The position numbers and the translations under genes were made by a program. This document shows, in pieces, positions 32,200 to 42,600 of a DNA stretch of 64,000 bases. Source of the DNA: Erinaceus europaeus (Eukaryota; Chordata; Mammalia; Eulipotyphla; Erinaceidae); assembly GCF_950295315.1 (NCBI RefSeq), contig NC_080171.1, positions 91,621,516 to 91,685,515 of the forward strand, written 5' to 3'. The notes under the pieces are model-generated. The model did no database searches. It was not told where the DNA came from and saw only the letters and a program-made list of their open reading frames with translations. Position 1 is the stretch's first letter. Every line of letters begins with the position of its first letter.

Positions 32200-32300
32200 A
32201 CCTAGGTTTTAGGGCTGAGTTTTAGCACCAACTCTAATAATTAGCTGAGTGATCTACAAGTCATTCCTTCCTTCCTTCATATATTAAGTATTCTCTGTGT
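32200..32300 (+). mobile_element. MIR SINE fragment
   Basis: TTTAGCACCAACTCTAATAA TTAGCTGAGTGATC fits the MIR core; cut by a C element. Confidence 0.5.
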
Positions 32301-32415
32301 CAAATATAAGCACTGCTCAGTTCTGATGGTGGTGTGGGGGATTGAACCCAGGAATTTGGAGCCTCAGGCAAGAGAGTCTCTTTGCATCAACATTATGCTA
32401 TAATGCCCTGCCCTG
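32296..32415 (-). mobile_element. SINE-C, partial
   Basis: AGCACTGCTCAGTTCTGATG to TGCTATAATGCCCTGCCCTG. Confidence 0.8.
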
Positions 32416-32648
32416 TTTTTTTCATCATTATCATTATTACTATGATCACTATTAATATGCTTATCAATGAAGAAAAAGTAAGCTTCTGAGAATCAGGAAC
32501 CAAGTCAAATGTTTTAGAAAATATGAAGCAAAAATGCAAAATTCACTGATCAAAGAAGTTTTACTGTTGAATTATTAGAGGCTCAGTAAGGATCTAGTGA
32601 TATTGACACAACACCAAACCATAACAGAAGGTATAGAAAGACATAATA
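32416..32648. other. Intron 1 sequence without recognised elements
   Basis: AT-rich single-copy DNA. Confidence 0.45.
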
Positions 32649-32985
32649 CAGGGCTCAGTGTTGGCAAGCCTGCTTAAGCACACTAACATTGCAAGGAACC
32701 GAGTTCAAGCCCCCAATCCCCACTTATAGGGGAGCAGTTTCATAAATTGTGGAACAGTGCTGCAGGTGTCTTTCTCTCTCCCTCTGTTTTTTTGTTTTTT
32801 TGTTTTTGACCAGAGCACTGTTCAGCTGTAGCTTATAGTGGTGGTGGGGGATTGAACCTGGTACCTCAAGCATGAGTCTCTTTGCATAACCATTATATTA
32901 TCTTAACCCCCCCTTCTCTCTCCCTCTCTACCTCCTCTTTTCATCTTGGTTTCTCTCTAACTCTATCTAATAAATAAATAAAATA
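32649..32985 (+). mobile_element. SINE-B interrupted by a SINE-C
   Basis: Head-side part to about 32789 (CTGCAGGTGTCTTTCTCTCT), then the rest from 32909 (TTCTCTCTCCCTCTCTACCT) to AATAAATAAATAAAATATT. Confidence 0.8.
32790..32908 (-). mobile_element. SINE-C inserted in SINE-B
   Basis: TTTTTTTGTTTTTGACCAGA to ATTATCTTAACCCCCCC. Confidence 0.85.
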
Positions 32986-33000
32986 TTAATAAAAATATAA

Positions 33001-33317
33001 TTTTTTTTAAAAAGACAACTCTGGATTCCATCCTAACTTCTGGCATATACCTCTCCTAGCATTGGTGTTTCTTCTGTAAAAGCAACTTGTGCATAACTGG
33101 CAATTAAGCAAGACACAAAATATCTGATATGCTGTGTATACTGTATAAACAAAAACAAATTATCATTGTCACTTTGAGACATTCAATGATTTACAGTTTA
33201 TAAAAGACTCACCATCATGAAAACTGCTTGACTCCCTAGGGGTTTGAACATTTTTCAAAGAAAGATGCTAGACTATGTAATTTTAGTGGTCCAGAATTCA
33301 AAGACTTTCATGTCTAA

Positions 33318-33356
<39 letters not shown>

Positions 33357-34037
33357 GTCTTTCTGTCCAAGCTGTAAAACAGAAATTAGTAAAAGCTCAG
33401 TGTGACTTCCTGGCAGTTTGCTCTTCTTATGCCTGTAAATTCAAATCCATTCTGCTGACCAAACTTCAGAGTTAGGACAAACCTTCAAGAGCAGGCCTAA
33501 ACTGAAAATTGGATAGCATGAAATTCTAACAAACTGTTGTATAGACAACCAAGAGAGGAGAAAAAAAGTAAAATGTGCCCTCAATTATGAAACAAACTCA
33601 TACACTAAAGTCACCTCAAATCCTTCTTAGAACCTAAGAAACTTAGAAACTATTATTACAAATAAATAATAAAGGAAACATTAAAAATCAACATTTGTAG
33701 GGATTTTAATTTTCTAAAATTCTCAATTTTCTCCAACACTTGAAGAGCAAACTCATTTCCTAAACTGAATTTTTAAAGAATTAAAATCAAGTACAACCAT
33801 CATTTTTGTAAATGGTGACCCAAAGTCACACACCAGTTATTGGTGCAGCTTTGCCTATAGTTGTTCATCTCTGGTTGTCTCCAACACAGCCATTAAATTA
33901 TTCCCACTGACTGAAATTGCTTATTAGTTACTCAAGTCAAGATCCATCACAGCTAAAAACTATCTAGTAGACAAAGTCAAAGAATTTGGTCTCGCTGAAA
34001 TGTCAACAGACTAAGACTAAAGTTTGAAATATGAAGT
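33001..34037. other. Intron 1 single-copy DNA with a (CA)17 run
   Basis: About 1 kb of AT-rich sequence with no recognised interspersed repeat. A perfect (CA)n tract lies at 33320-33353. Confidence 0.5.
33320..33353. repeat. (CA)17 microsatellite
   Basis: Pure CA tract in intron 1. Confidence 0.95.
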
Positions 34038-34165
34038 ATTAGGTCAGAGAGAAAGCATAATGATTATGCAAAAAAGACTTTCACGCCTGAGGCTCTGAAG
34101 TTCCAGCTTCAATCCCCAGCACCACCATAATCCAGAGCTAAATAGTGCTCTGGTCTCAAGTCTCT
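34038..34165 (+). mobile_element. SINE-C
   Basis: AGAAAGCATAATGATTATGC, CAATCCCCAGCACCACCATA; its 3' end runs into a CT tract. Confidence 0.82.
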
Positions 34166-34270
34166 CTCTCTCTCTCTCTGTCTCTTTTTCTCTCTCTCCC
34201 CCTCTCTCTCTCTCCCTCCCTCTCTCTCCCTCCCTCTCCTCCCCCCCCCCTCTCTATATATATATATATC
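34163..34270. repeat. (CT)n tract then (TA)n
   Basis: About 90 bp of CT with CCC interruptions (a run of 10 C near 34242), then TATATATATATATA. Confidence 0.95.
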
Positions 34271-34412
34271 TTTCTCCCATTAAAATAAGTCAAATATATT
34301 TTTAAATAAAGTAAGATATCTGACAAACCAACTCTTAGAAGAGATTACTATGTAATGCAGCAATTCCTGACTGCTCCCTGTAAAACTTCCACTAGAAAAT
34401 TTCCAACTTAAG

Positions 34413-34738
34413 GGGACTGGGCGGTGGCACAGCGAATTAAACACATATGGCACCAAGTGCAAGGACCAGCATAAGGATCCCAGTTCAAGCCCCCGGCTCC
34501 CCACATGCGGGGGGGGGGGGGGTCACTTCAGGTGAAACAGGTCTGTAGGTGTCTATCTTTCTCTCCCCCTCCCTGTCTTCCCCTCCTCTCTCAATTTCTC
34601 TCTGTCCTATTCAACAACAACAATAAACAGCAAGGGCAACAAAAGGGAAAAAATAGCCTCCTGGAGCAGTGGATCCATAGTGCAGGCACCAAGCAATAAC
34701 CCTGAAGGCAAAAAAAAAAAAAAAGAAAAAAAGAAAAA
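34413..34738 (+). mobile_element. SINE-A2
   Basis: GGGACTGGGCGGTGGCACAG head, G13 run at about 34509-34522 in the B-box side, poly-A tail; flanked by AAAATTTCCAACTTAA on both sides. Confidence 0.93.
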
Positions 34739-34827
34739 GAAAATTTCCAACTTAATTTTAAGGAGCTATAACCTGTCATCTGCACTCTCCAGTTGGTTCC
34801 AGTCCTAAGAAGTTTGATCATTTGCTT

Positions 34828-34988
34828 ACGTGGGAGTGCGCCTACTTTGCCATGAGCACAACCCAGATTTGAGTCTCAGCCCCCACCCTCAACCCCGATA
34901 CCCTGGGAGAAGCTTCAATGCTGTGGTCTATCCGGCCCCTCTCTTTGGGAAAAAGAAAAAAATAAAAGTCTCTTTCTATCTGGAAAAA
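34828..34988 (+). mobile_element. SINE-E
   Basis: CCTACTTTGCCATGAGCACA and GAAGCTTCAATGCTGTGGTC; the latter motif also occurs at 6.30 kb. Confidence 0.55.
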
Positions 34989-34989
34989 G

Positions 34990-35818
34990 TCACCTAGGAA
35001 ACAAAGCCCCACTGAAAGCATCAGCAAAACAAACAAACATGCATGCAAAACCTGTGTAAGTCAAAGAAGAGAGCCTAGGTATGGTCCTATCATATGTGGC
35101 AAGGACGGGAGAAACTACAATCAGAAAGAACAAGGATTTTTAATTGCTCAAAAACACCTGGTTAGAGGTCAAGATAAGACCAAAATCCGGAGACTAGAAT
35201 CCAAGTTTCTCAGTGTCTACTCCACTGATTAACCTGTGTCCAGGCTACTCAAAGTTCCTTTATGAATGTAGTACATCTTCTCACTTGGGCATAAAATACT
35301 AAGCCCACTACAGTCAGGCCTCTGGGCTCAGAATAGGCAGCTAATCCTCCCACAGCCCTTCCATGCTGGATGGTAGTTTTTAAATGTTGCCATTCTTAAA
35401 TAAGAAACCAGAGGATCAAGAAAGTTAATAAACTGAAACACCAGAGCTGGGTGGCTTTCAAGAGCCATGTTCTTTTTTTAAAAAAACTAATAAATAAATA
35501 AATAATATGAAAAAAAAAAAACAAACACCCCAGTGGGCTCCTAACACTCCTCTCGAGGGATTTGTGCACCAAGGCAATCGACATACACCAGGGCTGCTGT
35601 TTGTTGACTATTTGTGGAATTAATGTATGGAAGCTCACCACCTATTAATTAATGTATGGAAGCTTCACCACCTCATATCTAGCTTAATAGGCCACCACAT
35701 AAAAAGGAGCACTACCTCTTTCTGCGCCTCTGTATTATGGCAACAACTTTACATTTATACCACAAGACCCCAACACACCAGTCTCCCACTGATAAAATGT
35801 TTTGAAATCCATGGATAG
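34990..35818. other. Intron 1 single-copy DNA with a 26-bp tandem duplication
   Basis: No interspersed repeat recognised apart from an AATAAATAAATAAATAA remnant at about 35488. AATTAATGTATGGAAGCTCA and its near copy lie in tandem at about 35619-35671. Confidence 0.5.
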
Positions 35819-36145
35819 AGGGCTGGGCAGTGACACACCGGGTTAAGCACACTCAGTACTAAGTGCAAGGACCAGCACAAGGATTCAGGTTCGAGCCTCT
35901 GATCCCCACTTGCAGGGGGGATGCTTCACAAGCCGTGAAGCAGGTCTGCAGGTATCTGTCTTTCTCTCTCTCTATCCTCCCTCCTCTCTCAATTTTTCTC
36001 TTCTGTTGTACCCAATAAAAATAATAAAAAGAAATGGCCACCAAGAGCTGTGGATTGGCCACAGGAGCAGTGGATTCATAGTGCTAGCACCAAGCCCCAG
36101 TGATAACCCTAGAGGCAAAAAGAAAAAGGAAAAGGAAAAAAATAA
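35819..36145 (+). mobile_element. SINE-A2 with internal duplication
   Basis: GGGCTGGGCAGTGACACACC head; the AAGAGCTGTGGATTGGCCAC / AGGAGCAGTGGATTCATAGT block is partly doubled. Confidence 0.9.
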
Positions 36146-36357
36146 AAGGAACCCATCCATGGGTAAGACTGGCCACCACACTCAGAAGACAATTACACTA
36201 CCAAGTACATTTTTGCTTGTCTTTCAACAATTTGTTTTTCATTCTGTTTATTTTTGCTTGATTAGATTAGAAATATGCATAAATACAAGGAAAAAATACA
36301 GGTAAGCCTAGGGTTCTCTCTAAGTACTCATTTTTAGGTAAACAAAGCTGGCAGCAG

Positions 36358-36605
36358 GGAGTGGGGCGGTAGCGCAGCGGGGTTAAGCGCATGTGGCGCA
36401 AAGCACAAGGACCGGCATAAGGGTCCTGGTTCCAGCCCCCGCTCCCCACCTGCAGGGGAGTCGCTTCACAGGAAGTGAAGCAGGTCTGCAGGTGTCTCTC
36501 TCTTTCTCGCCACCTCTCTGTCTTCCCCTCCTCTCTCCATTTCTCTCTGTCCTATCCAACAACGACGACATCAATAATAACTACAACAATTAAAAAAAAA
36601 AAAAG
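36358..36605 (+). mobile_element. SINE-A
   Basis: GTGGGGCGGTAGCGCAGCGG head; flanked by ACAAAGCTGGCAGCA copies at about 36342 and 36608. Confidence 0.94.
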
Positions 36606-36724
36606 ACAACAAAGCTGGCAGCAAGACTTCCATCCTTCCTGTCCTCCTTCTATGTAGTTACAGTTTATCCTTAAGCAATGGGGAGCTACATGTTTTCTTG
36701 GTAATTAATATCTTACACACTCGC

Positions 36725-36898
36725 TTCAAACTCACACTGGCTCCCCTGGGGCTTGGTGCCCGCATGGTTCCACCATTCCTGGTAGATATTTCCTTCTGGT
36801 TTTTTGAGAGACAGAGACAGATAGGAGTACCTGCAGTACCTGCAGTACCACTCCACTGCTTGTGAAGTATTCTCCCTCCCCAGCTGGTGGGGACCTCA
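36725..36898 (-). mobile_element. SINE fragment, diverged
   Basis: CTGGGGCTTGGTGCCCGCAT and CACTGCTTGTGAAGTATTCT; internal TACCTGCAG triplication. Confidence 0.65.
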
Positions 36899-36924
36899 AA
36901 GAAAGTGAAAATTCATATATAACT

Positions 36925-37329
36925 TGTTGGTATGCTTTTAAAAAACCCCTTCTGTTTCATTTGGTTTAATCCCCCCTGCATTCTATTTACATAACACTAT
37001 TCTATTTACATAACCTCTGTTAACAAGCACCACCCTCCCTCCAGGGCATTGGTGGTTCAGTGGTAGAATTCTTGCCTGCTCCGCCCCCTCTCCTTGTCAC
37101 ACCCTGATTTTCACCAGTCACTTTTCTCTCCACCCTCTCTGAGTAGCATCCTGTTCCCACCCTACTAGGCTAGTATATTTATAAGGATAAGATTGTAGTA
37201 GTTAGTTTAGCTTAGCTTGGTATAGATTGCGCTGCGTCCTGCATGAGTAAAGAGATACTGCGTACAGCTCAACCATGAGTCCCTGGTCATCTGTTACCCA
37301 CCCATGAAGCCAGCCCAGCGAAAACAACA
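36925..37329 (+). mobile_element. Solo LTR with a tRNA-Gly(GCC) 5' half in U3
   Basis: Begins TGTTGGTATGC and ends GCGAAAACAACA, between perfect 6-bp duplications ATAACT (36919-36924, 37330-37335). In order it holds two copies of CTATTTACATAACAC (from 36983 and 37002), a 34-base match to the 5' half of tRNA-Gly(GCC) (37046-37079), a GC box (CCGCCCCC), a TATA box (TATATTTATAAGG, 37174-37186) and AGTAAA (37246) where the sister copy at 60.7 kb has AATAAA. No viral coding sequence adjoins it. The 6-bp duplication points to a class II (beta-like) element. Confidence 0.93.
37046..37079 (+). other. tRNA-Gly(GCC) 5'-half sequence inside an LTR
   Basis: GCATTGGTGGTTCAGTGGTA then GAATTCTTGCCTGC. Against the standard mammalian tRNA-Gly(GCC) there is one change (C to T at base 28). 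It includes the A box but the T arm, B box and acceptor 3' strand are absent, so it is not a tRNA gene. Confidence 0.92.
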
Positions 37330-37524
37330 ATAACTCTGCCACCCTCCCATCCCCCCACCCCCACCAACTTAACTACAAATAGCCTGTTGGTTGACATGTC
37401 TTACCAATAACTCAAACAGCACGCAGCTTGTATGTTTTGTGTATTAATATACTGTGTCCCTTTCTGTTGCTTCTGTTGCTGCTGTTGTTAGTGTCCACAG
37501 GGTTTCACTGCTCCAGGTCACTTT

Positions 37525-37820
37525 TTTTTTTACATTTATTTTATTTTCCCTTTTGTTGCCCTTGTTGTTTTTTATTGCTGTTGTAGTTATTATTGTTGTT
37601 GTTGTTTATGTCATTGTTAGATAGGACAGAGAGAAATGGAGAGAGGAGGGGAAGACAAAGAGGGGGAGAGAAAGATAGACACCTATAGACATGCTTCACC
37701 GCTTGTGAAGCGACTCCCCTGCAGGTGGGGAGCCAGGGTCCCTAACCCGGATCCTTGAGCTGGTCCTTGCGCTTTGCACCACATGCGCTTAACCCACTGC
37801 GCTACCTACCGCCTGACTCC
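37525..37820 (-). mobile_element. SINE-A
   Basis: Full reverse-orientation copy ending CTACCTACCGCCTGACTCCC; flanked by CTCCAGGTCACTTTTT (37511 and 37821). Confidence 0.93.
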
Positions 37821-37834
37821 CTCCAGGTCACTTT

Positions 37835-38245
37835 TTTAGAACAAAGACAGTGAGACAGAAGTCGAAAGGAAAAGAATTCACAGCACCAAAGTATCTTCTA
37901 GTGCTTGACAGTAAAATTTACAAAGGTAAATCAGTGACGATTGGGGTGGTTAGAAGAGTACACAATGTCCAGGTGTGGGGGTCGAGGAATATCAGAGTTG
38001 AGAGCTATAAATAATAAGCACTAGTAATGCAAAGAGCAGGAGGGAAGGTGCCCCAGGCTGCAAACACAGTGGAAGCATCAGGTCCTTCAGTCAAAAAGAA
38101 GGCCATTCATGGCAAAGAGTTTGACAGCTGGTCACAGAATTAAAGGCTTAGAGAGGAGCCTGGGTAGTGAAAGGGAGGGCAGAGGAAGTTAAAAAGATAA
38201 ACAGGGACACAGTATGAAGCACCTTGGAAGCCACATTTAAAAAAA
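37835..38245. other. Intron 1 single-copy DNA
   Basis: About 400 bp with no repeat or exon recognised. Confidence 0.5.
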
Positions 38246-38258
38246 AAATTTCATCCTG

Positions 38259-38394
38259 GCTGAAGGTAGATAGCATAATGGTCATGGAAAGAGACTCTCT
38301 CATGCATGACACTCCAAAGTCCCAGGTTCAGTCCCCCACACCACCATAAACCAGAGCTGGGCAGTGCTCTAGTCAAAAAAAAAAAAAAAAAAAA
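38259..38394 (+). mobile_element. SINE-C of a C+A pair
   Basis: GAAGGTAGATAGCATAATGG head to a 20-A run. TTCATCCTGG precedes it at 38249-38258. Confidence 0.9.
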
Positions 38395-38684
38395 GGAGTC
38401 AGGCGGTAGCGCAACGGGATAAGCGCACGTGGCGCAAAGCGCAAGGACTGACATAAGGATTCCAGTTCAAGCCCCCAGCTCCCCACCTGCAGTGGAGTCA
38501 CTTCACAAGCATGAAGCAGGTCTGCAGGTGTCTGTCTTTCTCTCCCCCTCTCTGTCTTCCCCTCCTTTCTCCATTTCTCTCTGTCCTATCTAACAACAAC
38601 ATCAGTAACAACAACCATAATAAAAAACAACAAGGGCAACAAAAGGGAAAATAAATATGTAAAAGAAAAATAAAGAAAAAAAAA
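38395..38684 (+). mobile_element. SINE-A of a C+A pair
   Basis: GGAGTCAGGCGGTAGCGCAA starts directly on the poly-A of the C element; TTCATCCTGG follows at 38685-38694, mate of the repeat before the C element. Confidence 0.9.
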
Positions 38685-38695
38685 CTTCATCCTGG

Positions 38696-38910
38696 AACAG
38701 GGTGCTGGCACAGCTGGCAGAGCACACACATTATCATGCACAAGGACCCGGGTTTAAGCTCCGGGCTTAAACTTCACAAGCAGTGGAGCAATACTGCAGG
38801 TGTCTCTCCTTTCTGTCTTTATCTCTCAAAAAACCGAGGGAAATGACTGCCAAGAATGGTGCAGCCATGCAGGCACCAAGCTCCAGGGATAACCCTGATG
38901 ACAAAATAAA
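38696..38910 (+). mobile_element. SINE-B/A2-like, diverged
   Basis: AGGGTGCTGGCACAGCTGGC and CAAGCTCCAGGGATAACCCT. Confidence 0.75.
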
Positions 38911-39034
38911 TGTATCATGAGAGTGAGAAGAGTCAGCATGAGTTTAAAGGACGTGTATACGGTATTAATTACCAGGAGAACACGTAGCACCCAGATTTTT
39001 GCAAAGATGTGGACACAAAGAAAAGGAAATTACT

Positions 39035-39331
39035 GGGGAGTCGGGCTGTAGCGCAGCGGGTTAAGCGCAGGTGGCGCAAAGCACAAGGACCGGCATAAGG
39101 ATCCCGGTTCGAGCCCCCGGCTCCCCACCTGCAGGGGAGTCGCTTCACAGGCGGTGAAGCAGGTCTGCAAGTGTCTTTCTCTCCCCTTCTCTGTCTTCCC
39201 CTCCTCTCTCCATTTCTCTCTGTCCTATCCAACAACAACAACAATAATAACTACAACAATAAAACAACAAGGGCAACAAAAGGAAATAAATAAATAAAAT
39301 AAATATTTTTAAAAATAAATAAAAAAAAAAA
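39035..39331 (+). mobile_element. SINE-A
   Basis: GGGAGTCGGGCTGTAGCGCA, near consensus; AAAGGAAATTACT on both sides. Confidence 0.95.
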
Positions 39332-39364
39332 GAAAAGGAAATTACTTGCTTCTCTGTTTGGGCA

Positions 39365-39500
39365 GTAACTATGGGTCAGAAAGAAACTGGGTTAGACTCT
39401 TTTAGGCTAACAGAGTGCAAGTGACTTGTCCAGGCCACAGGATTGCAAGTGGCTGAACTAGAATTGAAATCTAATGAGATCTGGGTCCCAAAGCTCAAAT
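39365..39500 (+). mobile_element. MIR SINE fragment
   Basis: GTGCAAGTGACTTGTCCAGG and GCAAGTGGCTGAACTAGAAT match the MIR 3' region. Confidence 0.65.
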
Positions 39501-39538
39501 ACCTGGTCAACCAACACTGAGATAAGAAAAGCTGTCTG

Positions 39539-39876
39539 GGGGGCTGGGTGGTAGCACAGTAGGTTAAGCGCACATGGTGCAAAGCACAAGGACTGGCATA
39601 AGGATCCCAGTTCGAGCCCCCTGGCTTCCCACCTGCAGAGGGTTGCCTCACAAGTGGTGAAGCAGGTCTGCAGGTGTCTTTCTCTCCCTCTCTCTCCTCC
39701 CCTTCTCTCTCTATTTCTCTCTGTCCTATCCAACAACAATGACAGCAATAACAATAATAATAACAACAACAATAAACAAGGGCAACAAAAGGGAAAAAAT
39801 AGCCTCCAGGAACAGTGGGTTCGTAGTGCAGGCACTGAGCCCCAGCAATAACCCTGGAGAACAAAAAAAAAAAAAA
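39539..39876 (+). mobile_element. SINE-A2
   Basis: GGGGCTGGGTGGTAGCACAG head, full CAGTGGGTTCGTAGTGCAGG block, poly-A; AAAGCTGT on both sides. Confidence 0.93.
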
Positions 39877-40019
39877 AAGCTGTTTGACAGAGTAAAGATA
39901 ATGGACTTGGAGAAGAGTTACCTGAGAAAGAATAAAGGGTGGTAAAAGATTTACTTTTTTTAATTCCTACCAAGGTTTTAGCCTGTATGATGCTACTTCT
40001 CTAATCAGACTGTCTCTTG

Positions 40020-40218
40020 TCTGTTTTTTTTTTTTCTTTTCTAGATAGGAACAAGAGCTAGACAGAGAGATAAAGAGGAGAGATACCACAGCACTGTTCC
40101 ATCACTTACAAAGCTTCCGCTTTGCGTGGTACTCCCATAAAATGGTGGGGGGCTTGTACTCATTGCTTTATACACAGTAAATTATGTACTCTTCTGGGTC
40201 AGCTACCTCCTGATCCCT
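40020..40218 (-). mobile_element. SINE-B-like, old
   Basis: Poly-T, GCACTGTTCCATCACTTACA, head AGCTACCTCCTGATCCC. Confidence 0.7.
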
Positions 40219-40219
40219 C

Positions 40220-40424
40220 AGGTTCACTTATTATTATTATTGGAGAGAGACAGAAAGAAATTGAATGGGGGAAGGGAAATTGAGAGGGAAAGAGGCGGAG
40301 AGACACCTTCAGCCTTGCTTCACCACTCGTGAAGCTTTCCCCTGCAGGTAGGAACCAGGGGCTTGAACCCAGGTCCTTACACACTTTAATGTGTGTCCTT
40401 AACCAGAAGCACCAGCATCTGGTC
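40220..40424 (-). mobile_element. SINE-B
   Basis: ATTATTATTATTGGAGAGAG to CACCAGCATCTGGTCC. Confidence 0.88.
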
Positions 40425-40429
40425 CTCTT

Positions 40430-40576
40430 ACCTTTCTTTTTTTTTTTTTTTTTAAGATTTATCAACTGGAAGGGGAGAGACAGAGAGTCTCACTCTGGCA
40501 CGTCTGATACAGAAGATCAAATTCAGGACCTAACACTTGAGAATTCAGCACTTTATCTACTGAGCCACCTCCCAAG
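40430..40576 (-). mobile_element. SINE-D
   Basis: Poly-T, CTCACTCTGGCACGTCTGAT, CACTTTATCTACTGAGCCAC. Confidence 0.82.
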
Positions 40577-40609
40577 TTGACAGTTTTAATTTTAAAAAGA
40601 ACTTTCAAA

Positions 40610-40850
40610 GGGGGCTGGAAGCTAGCTTATCTAGTGGAGTATGTGCCTTACTATATCCAAAGCCAAAGGTTCAAGGCCAGCACATGAGAAAACCACAGCA
40701 CTGGGGAAACTCCGTAAGTGGTGGAGTAGTACTGTGGTGTTTCTCCCTTTCTTTCTGAAATAAAAAGAACAAACAAGTCAGCCTGAAAACAGTGGAATTA
40801 CACTAGCATGAGGTCCTGATGTTGCAAAATGAATAAATAAAAGCTTTCCA
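40610..40850 (+). mobile_element. SINE-E
   Basis: GGGGCTGGAAGCTAGCTTAT head, GTGGTGTTTCTCCCTTTC, CATGAGGTCCTGATG end. Confidence 0.65.
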
Positions 40851-41109
40851 GGAGTAGTATAAAGGACCATTTGAGGTTTGAAATATGCCAAAACAATTCA
40901 TGTAAGAGGTCATATTCCATTATATTGGGACAGTGCTAGTAAAATGAAGTTAGAGACATAATGAGGGGGTTGGGCAGTAGTACAGCAGATTAAGCACACA
41001 TTACAGTGTGTAAAGACCCAGGCTCAAGCCCCATCCCCCACCTGTAGGAGGGAAATTTCACAAGCGGTAAGCAGTTGTATGGCTGTCTCTCTTCCTCTCC
41101 CTCTCCCCC

Positions 41110-41235
41110 AATTACTTAATAGAACTTTTTACTATTTATCTATTTTATATGAGGGACAGAGGAAAATTGAAAGAGGTAAAGAGGGAGAAAAACACCTGCA
41201 GCACTGCTTCGCCACTTGTAAAGTATCCCCCACCA

Positions 41236-41279
<44 letters not shown>

Positions 41280-41356
41280 AAGGACCCAGGGCTTGAACCT
41301 GGGCTCTCGTGCATGATAGTGTGCACTCAACTAAGTGTGCCACCATCTGGCCCCCT
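41110..41356 (-). mobile_element. SINE-B, inverted, containing (CA)n
   Basis: ACTATTTATCTATTTTATAT tail side to CACCATCTGGCCCCC head; a (CA)20 tract lies in its B-box side. Confidence 0.85.
41236..41277. repeat. (CA)20 microsatellite
   Basis: Pure CA tract grown inside a SINE where other copies read CCCCCTGCAGGTGGGG. Confidence 0.95.
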
Positions 41357-41647
41357 CTTTCCCTCTTTATCTTCCCCTTCCCTCTCAATTCTGCTCTACC
41401 TCTATCCACTAAAGAAGTAAATAAATAATAAAAGTATATAAGTAAATAGACATAAGGAACTTCCACAGGATCCTCAGGTGCACCCTGTCTATGTCAGCTG
41501 TTCAGATATAAATATTAACTATGTCACTCAAGTAACAATATAAAAAGCAAGTGTGCACAATAAAGACAATAGTAATCCTTTCAACTTGGGTCTGCTGACT
41601 GAAAGAGGCTGTCCCCAAGCACATCTGGATCTGCAGGGGTTTCTTTG

Positions 41648-41778
41648 TTCTTTTTTTTTTTAACCAAAGCACTGTTCAGCTCTGGTTTATGGTGGTGCAG
41701 GGGCTTAAACCTGGGACTTTGGAGCATCAGGCATGAGAGTCTGTTTGCATAACCATTATGCTATCAACCCTCCACCCA
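41648..41778 (-). mobile_element. SINE-C
   Basis: AAGCACTGTTCAGCTCTGGT to CATTATGCTATCAACCCTCC. Confidence 0.88.
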
Positions 41779-41788
41779 ATCTACAGGG

Positions 41789-41885
41789 TTTTTTTTTTTA
41801 ATTGGGGAATTAATGTTTTACATTCAACAGTAAATACAATAGTCTGTACATGCATAACATTCCCCAGTGCAGGTTTTTACTGAGG
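41789..41885 (-). mobile_element. L1 3' UTR end
   Basis: TTGGGGAATTAATGTTTTAC and GTAAATACAATAGTCTGTAC, as in other L1 3' ends here; sequence beyond 41885 is not clearly L1. Confidence 0.75.
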
Positions 41886-42119
41886 GCTTTACTCCACACT
41901 TTCTACCTGCTCCCCAACCAATAGCCCAGGCCAACCACCTTCACTTCTGCACTGGGGCAATCCAGAGTTCTGCCAGGCCTTCTACCTTGAGAAGTGCAGG
42001 TTCCAGATGGCACTTTGACTCAAACCACCTCCAAGGAAAGGTGTATTGGGAATCAGTCTCTATAATTATTCTCCAGCGTGCACTATTATTGAGAATGAGA
42101 TGGCAACACAATCATTTTT

Positions 42120-42400
42120 TTATAAAATATTTTTATATTTATTTACTTATTCCTTTTTGTTGCCCTTGTTGTTTTATTGTTGTAGTTATTATTATTGTTA
42201 CTACTGATGTCATCATTGTTGGACAGGACAGAGAGAAATGGAGAGGGGAGGGGAAGACAGACACCTGCAGCCCTGCTTCACTGCTTATGAAGCGACTCCC
42301 CTGCACGTGGGGAACTGGGGGCTCGAACCGGGATCCTTAAGCAGGTCCTTGCACTTTGCACCATGTGCGCTTAACCCGCTGCAATACCGCCAGACTCCCT
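42120..42400 (-). mobile_element. SINE-A
   Basis: Full reverse copy; ACAATCATTTTTT precedes (about 42107) and follows (about 42401). Confidence 0.93.
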
Positions 42401-42424
42401 ACAATCATTTTTTAAGTAGTGATT

Positions 42425-42600
42425 ATATATGCCTAACACTACACTCACCAAGCCAACTGCTGGGTAGGCATCACATCTTTTAATCCTCATCGAAATTCTG
42501 CTGGGTAGACTTAGGCCACTTTACCCACTTCATAGAGTCAGTTAACTTGAAGGGCTGGATTTGAATCTAGTTCATTCATCTTCAGCCTGGCTCTGCTCAG
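42425..42600 (+). mobile_element. MIR SINE fragment
   Basis: CTTTTAATCCTCATCGAAAT TCTGCTGGGTAG and GGGCTGGATTTGAATCTAGT match MIR. Confidence 0.7.

Larger units (their letters stand above)
40963..41440 (+). mobile_element. SINE-B split by an inverted SINE-B
   Basis: GGGGGTTGGGCAGTAGTACA to about 41109; resumes at 41357 (CTTTCCCTCTTTATCTTCCC) and ends AAGTAAATAAATAATAAAAG. Confidence 0.8.

Noticed and set aside
37046..37079. Functional tRNA-Gly gene
   Set aside because: Only the 5' half is present; no T arm, B box or 3' acceptor strand.
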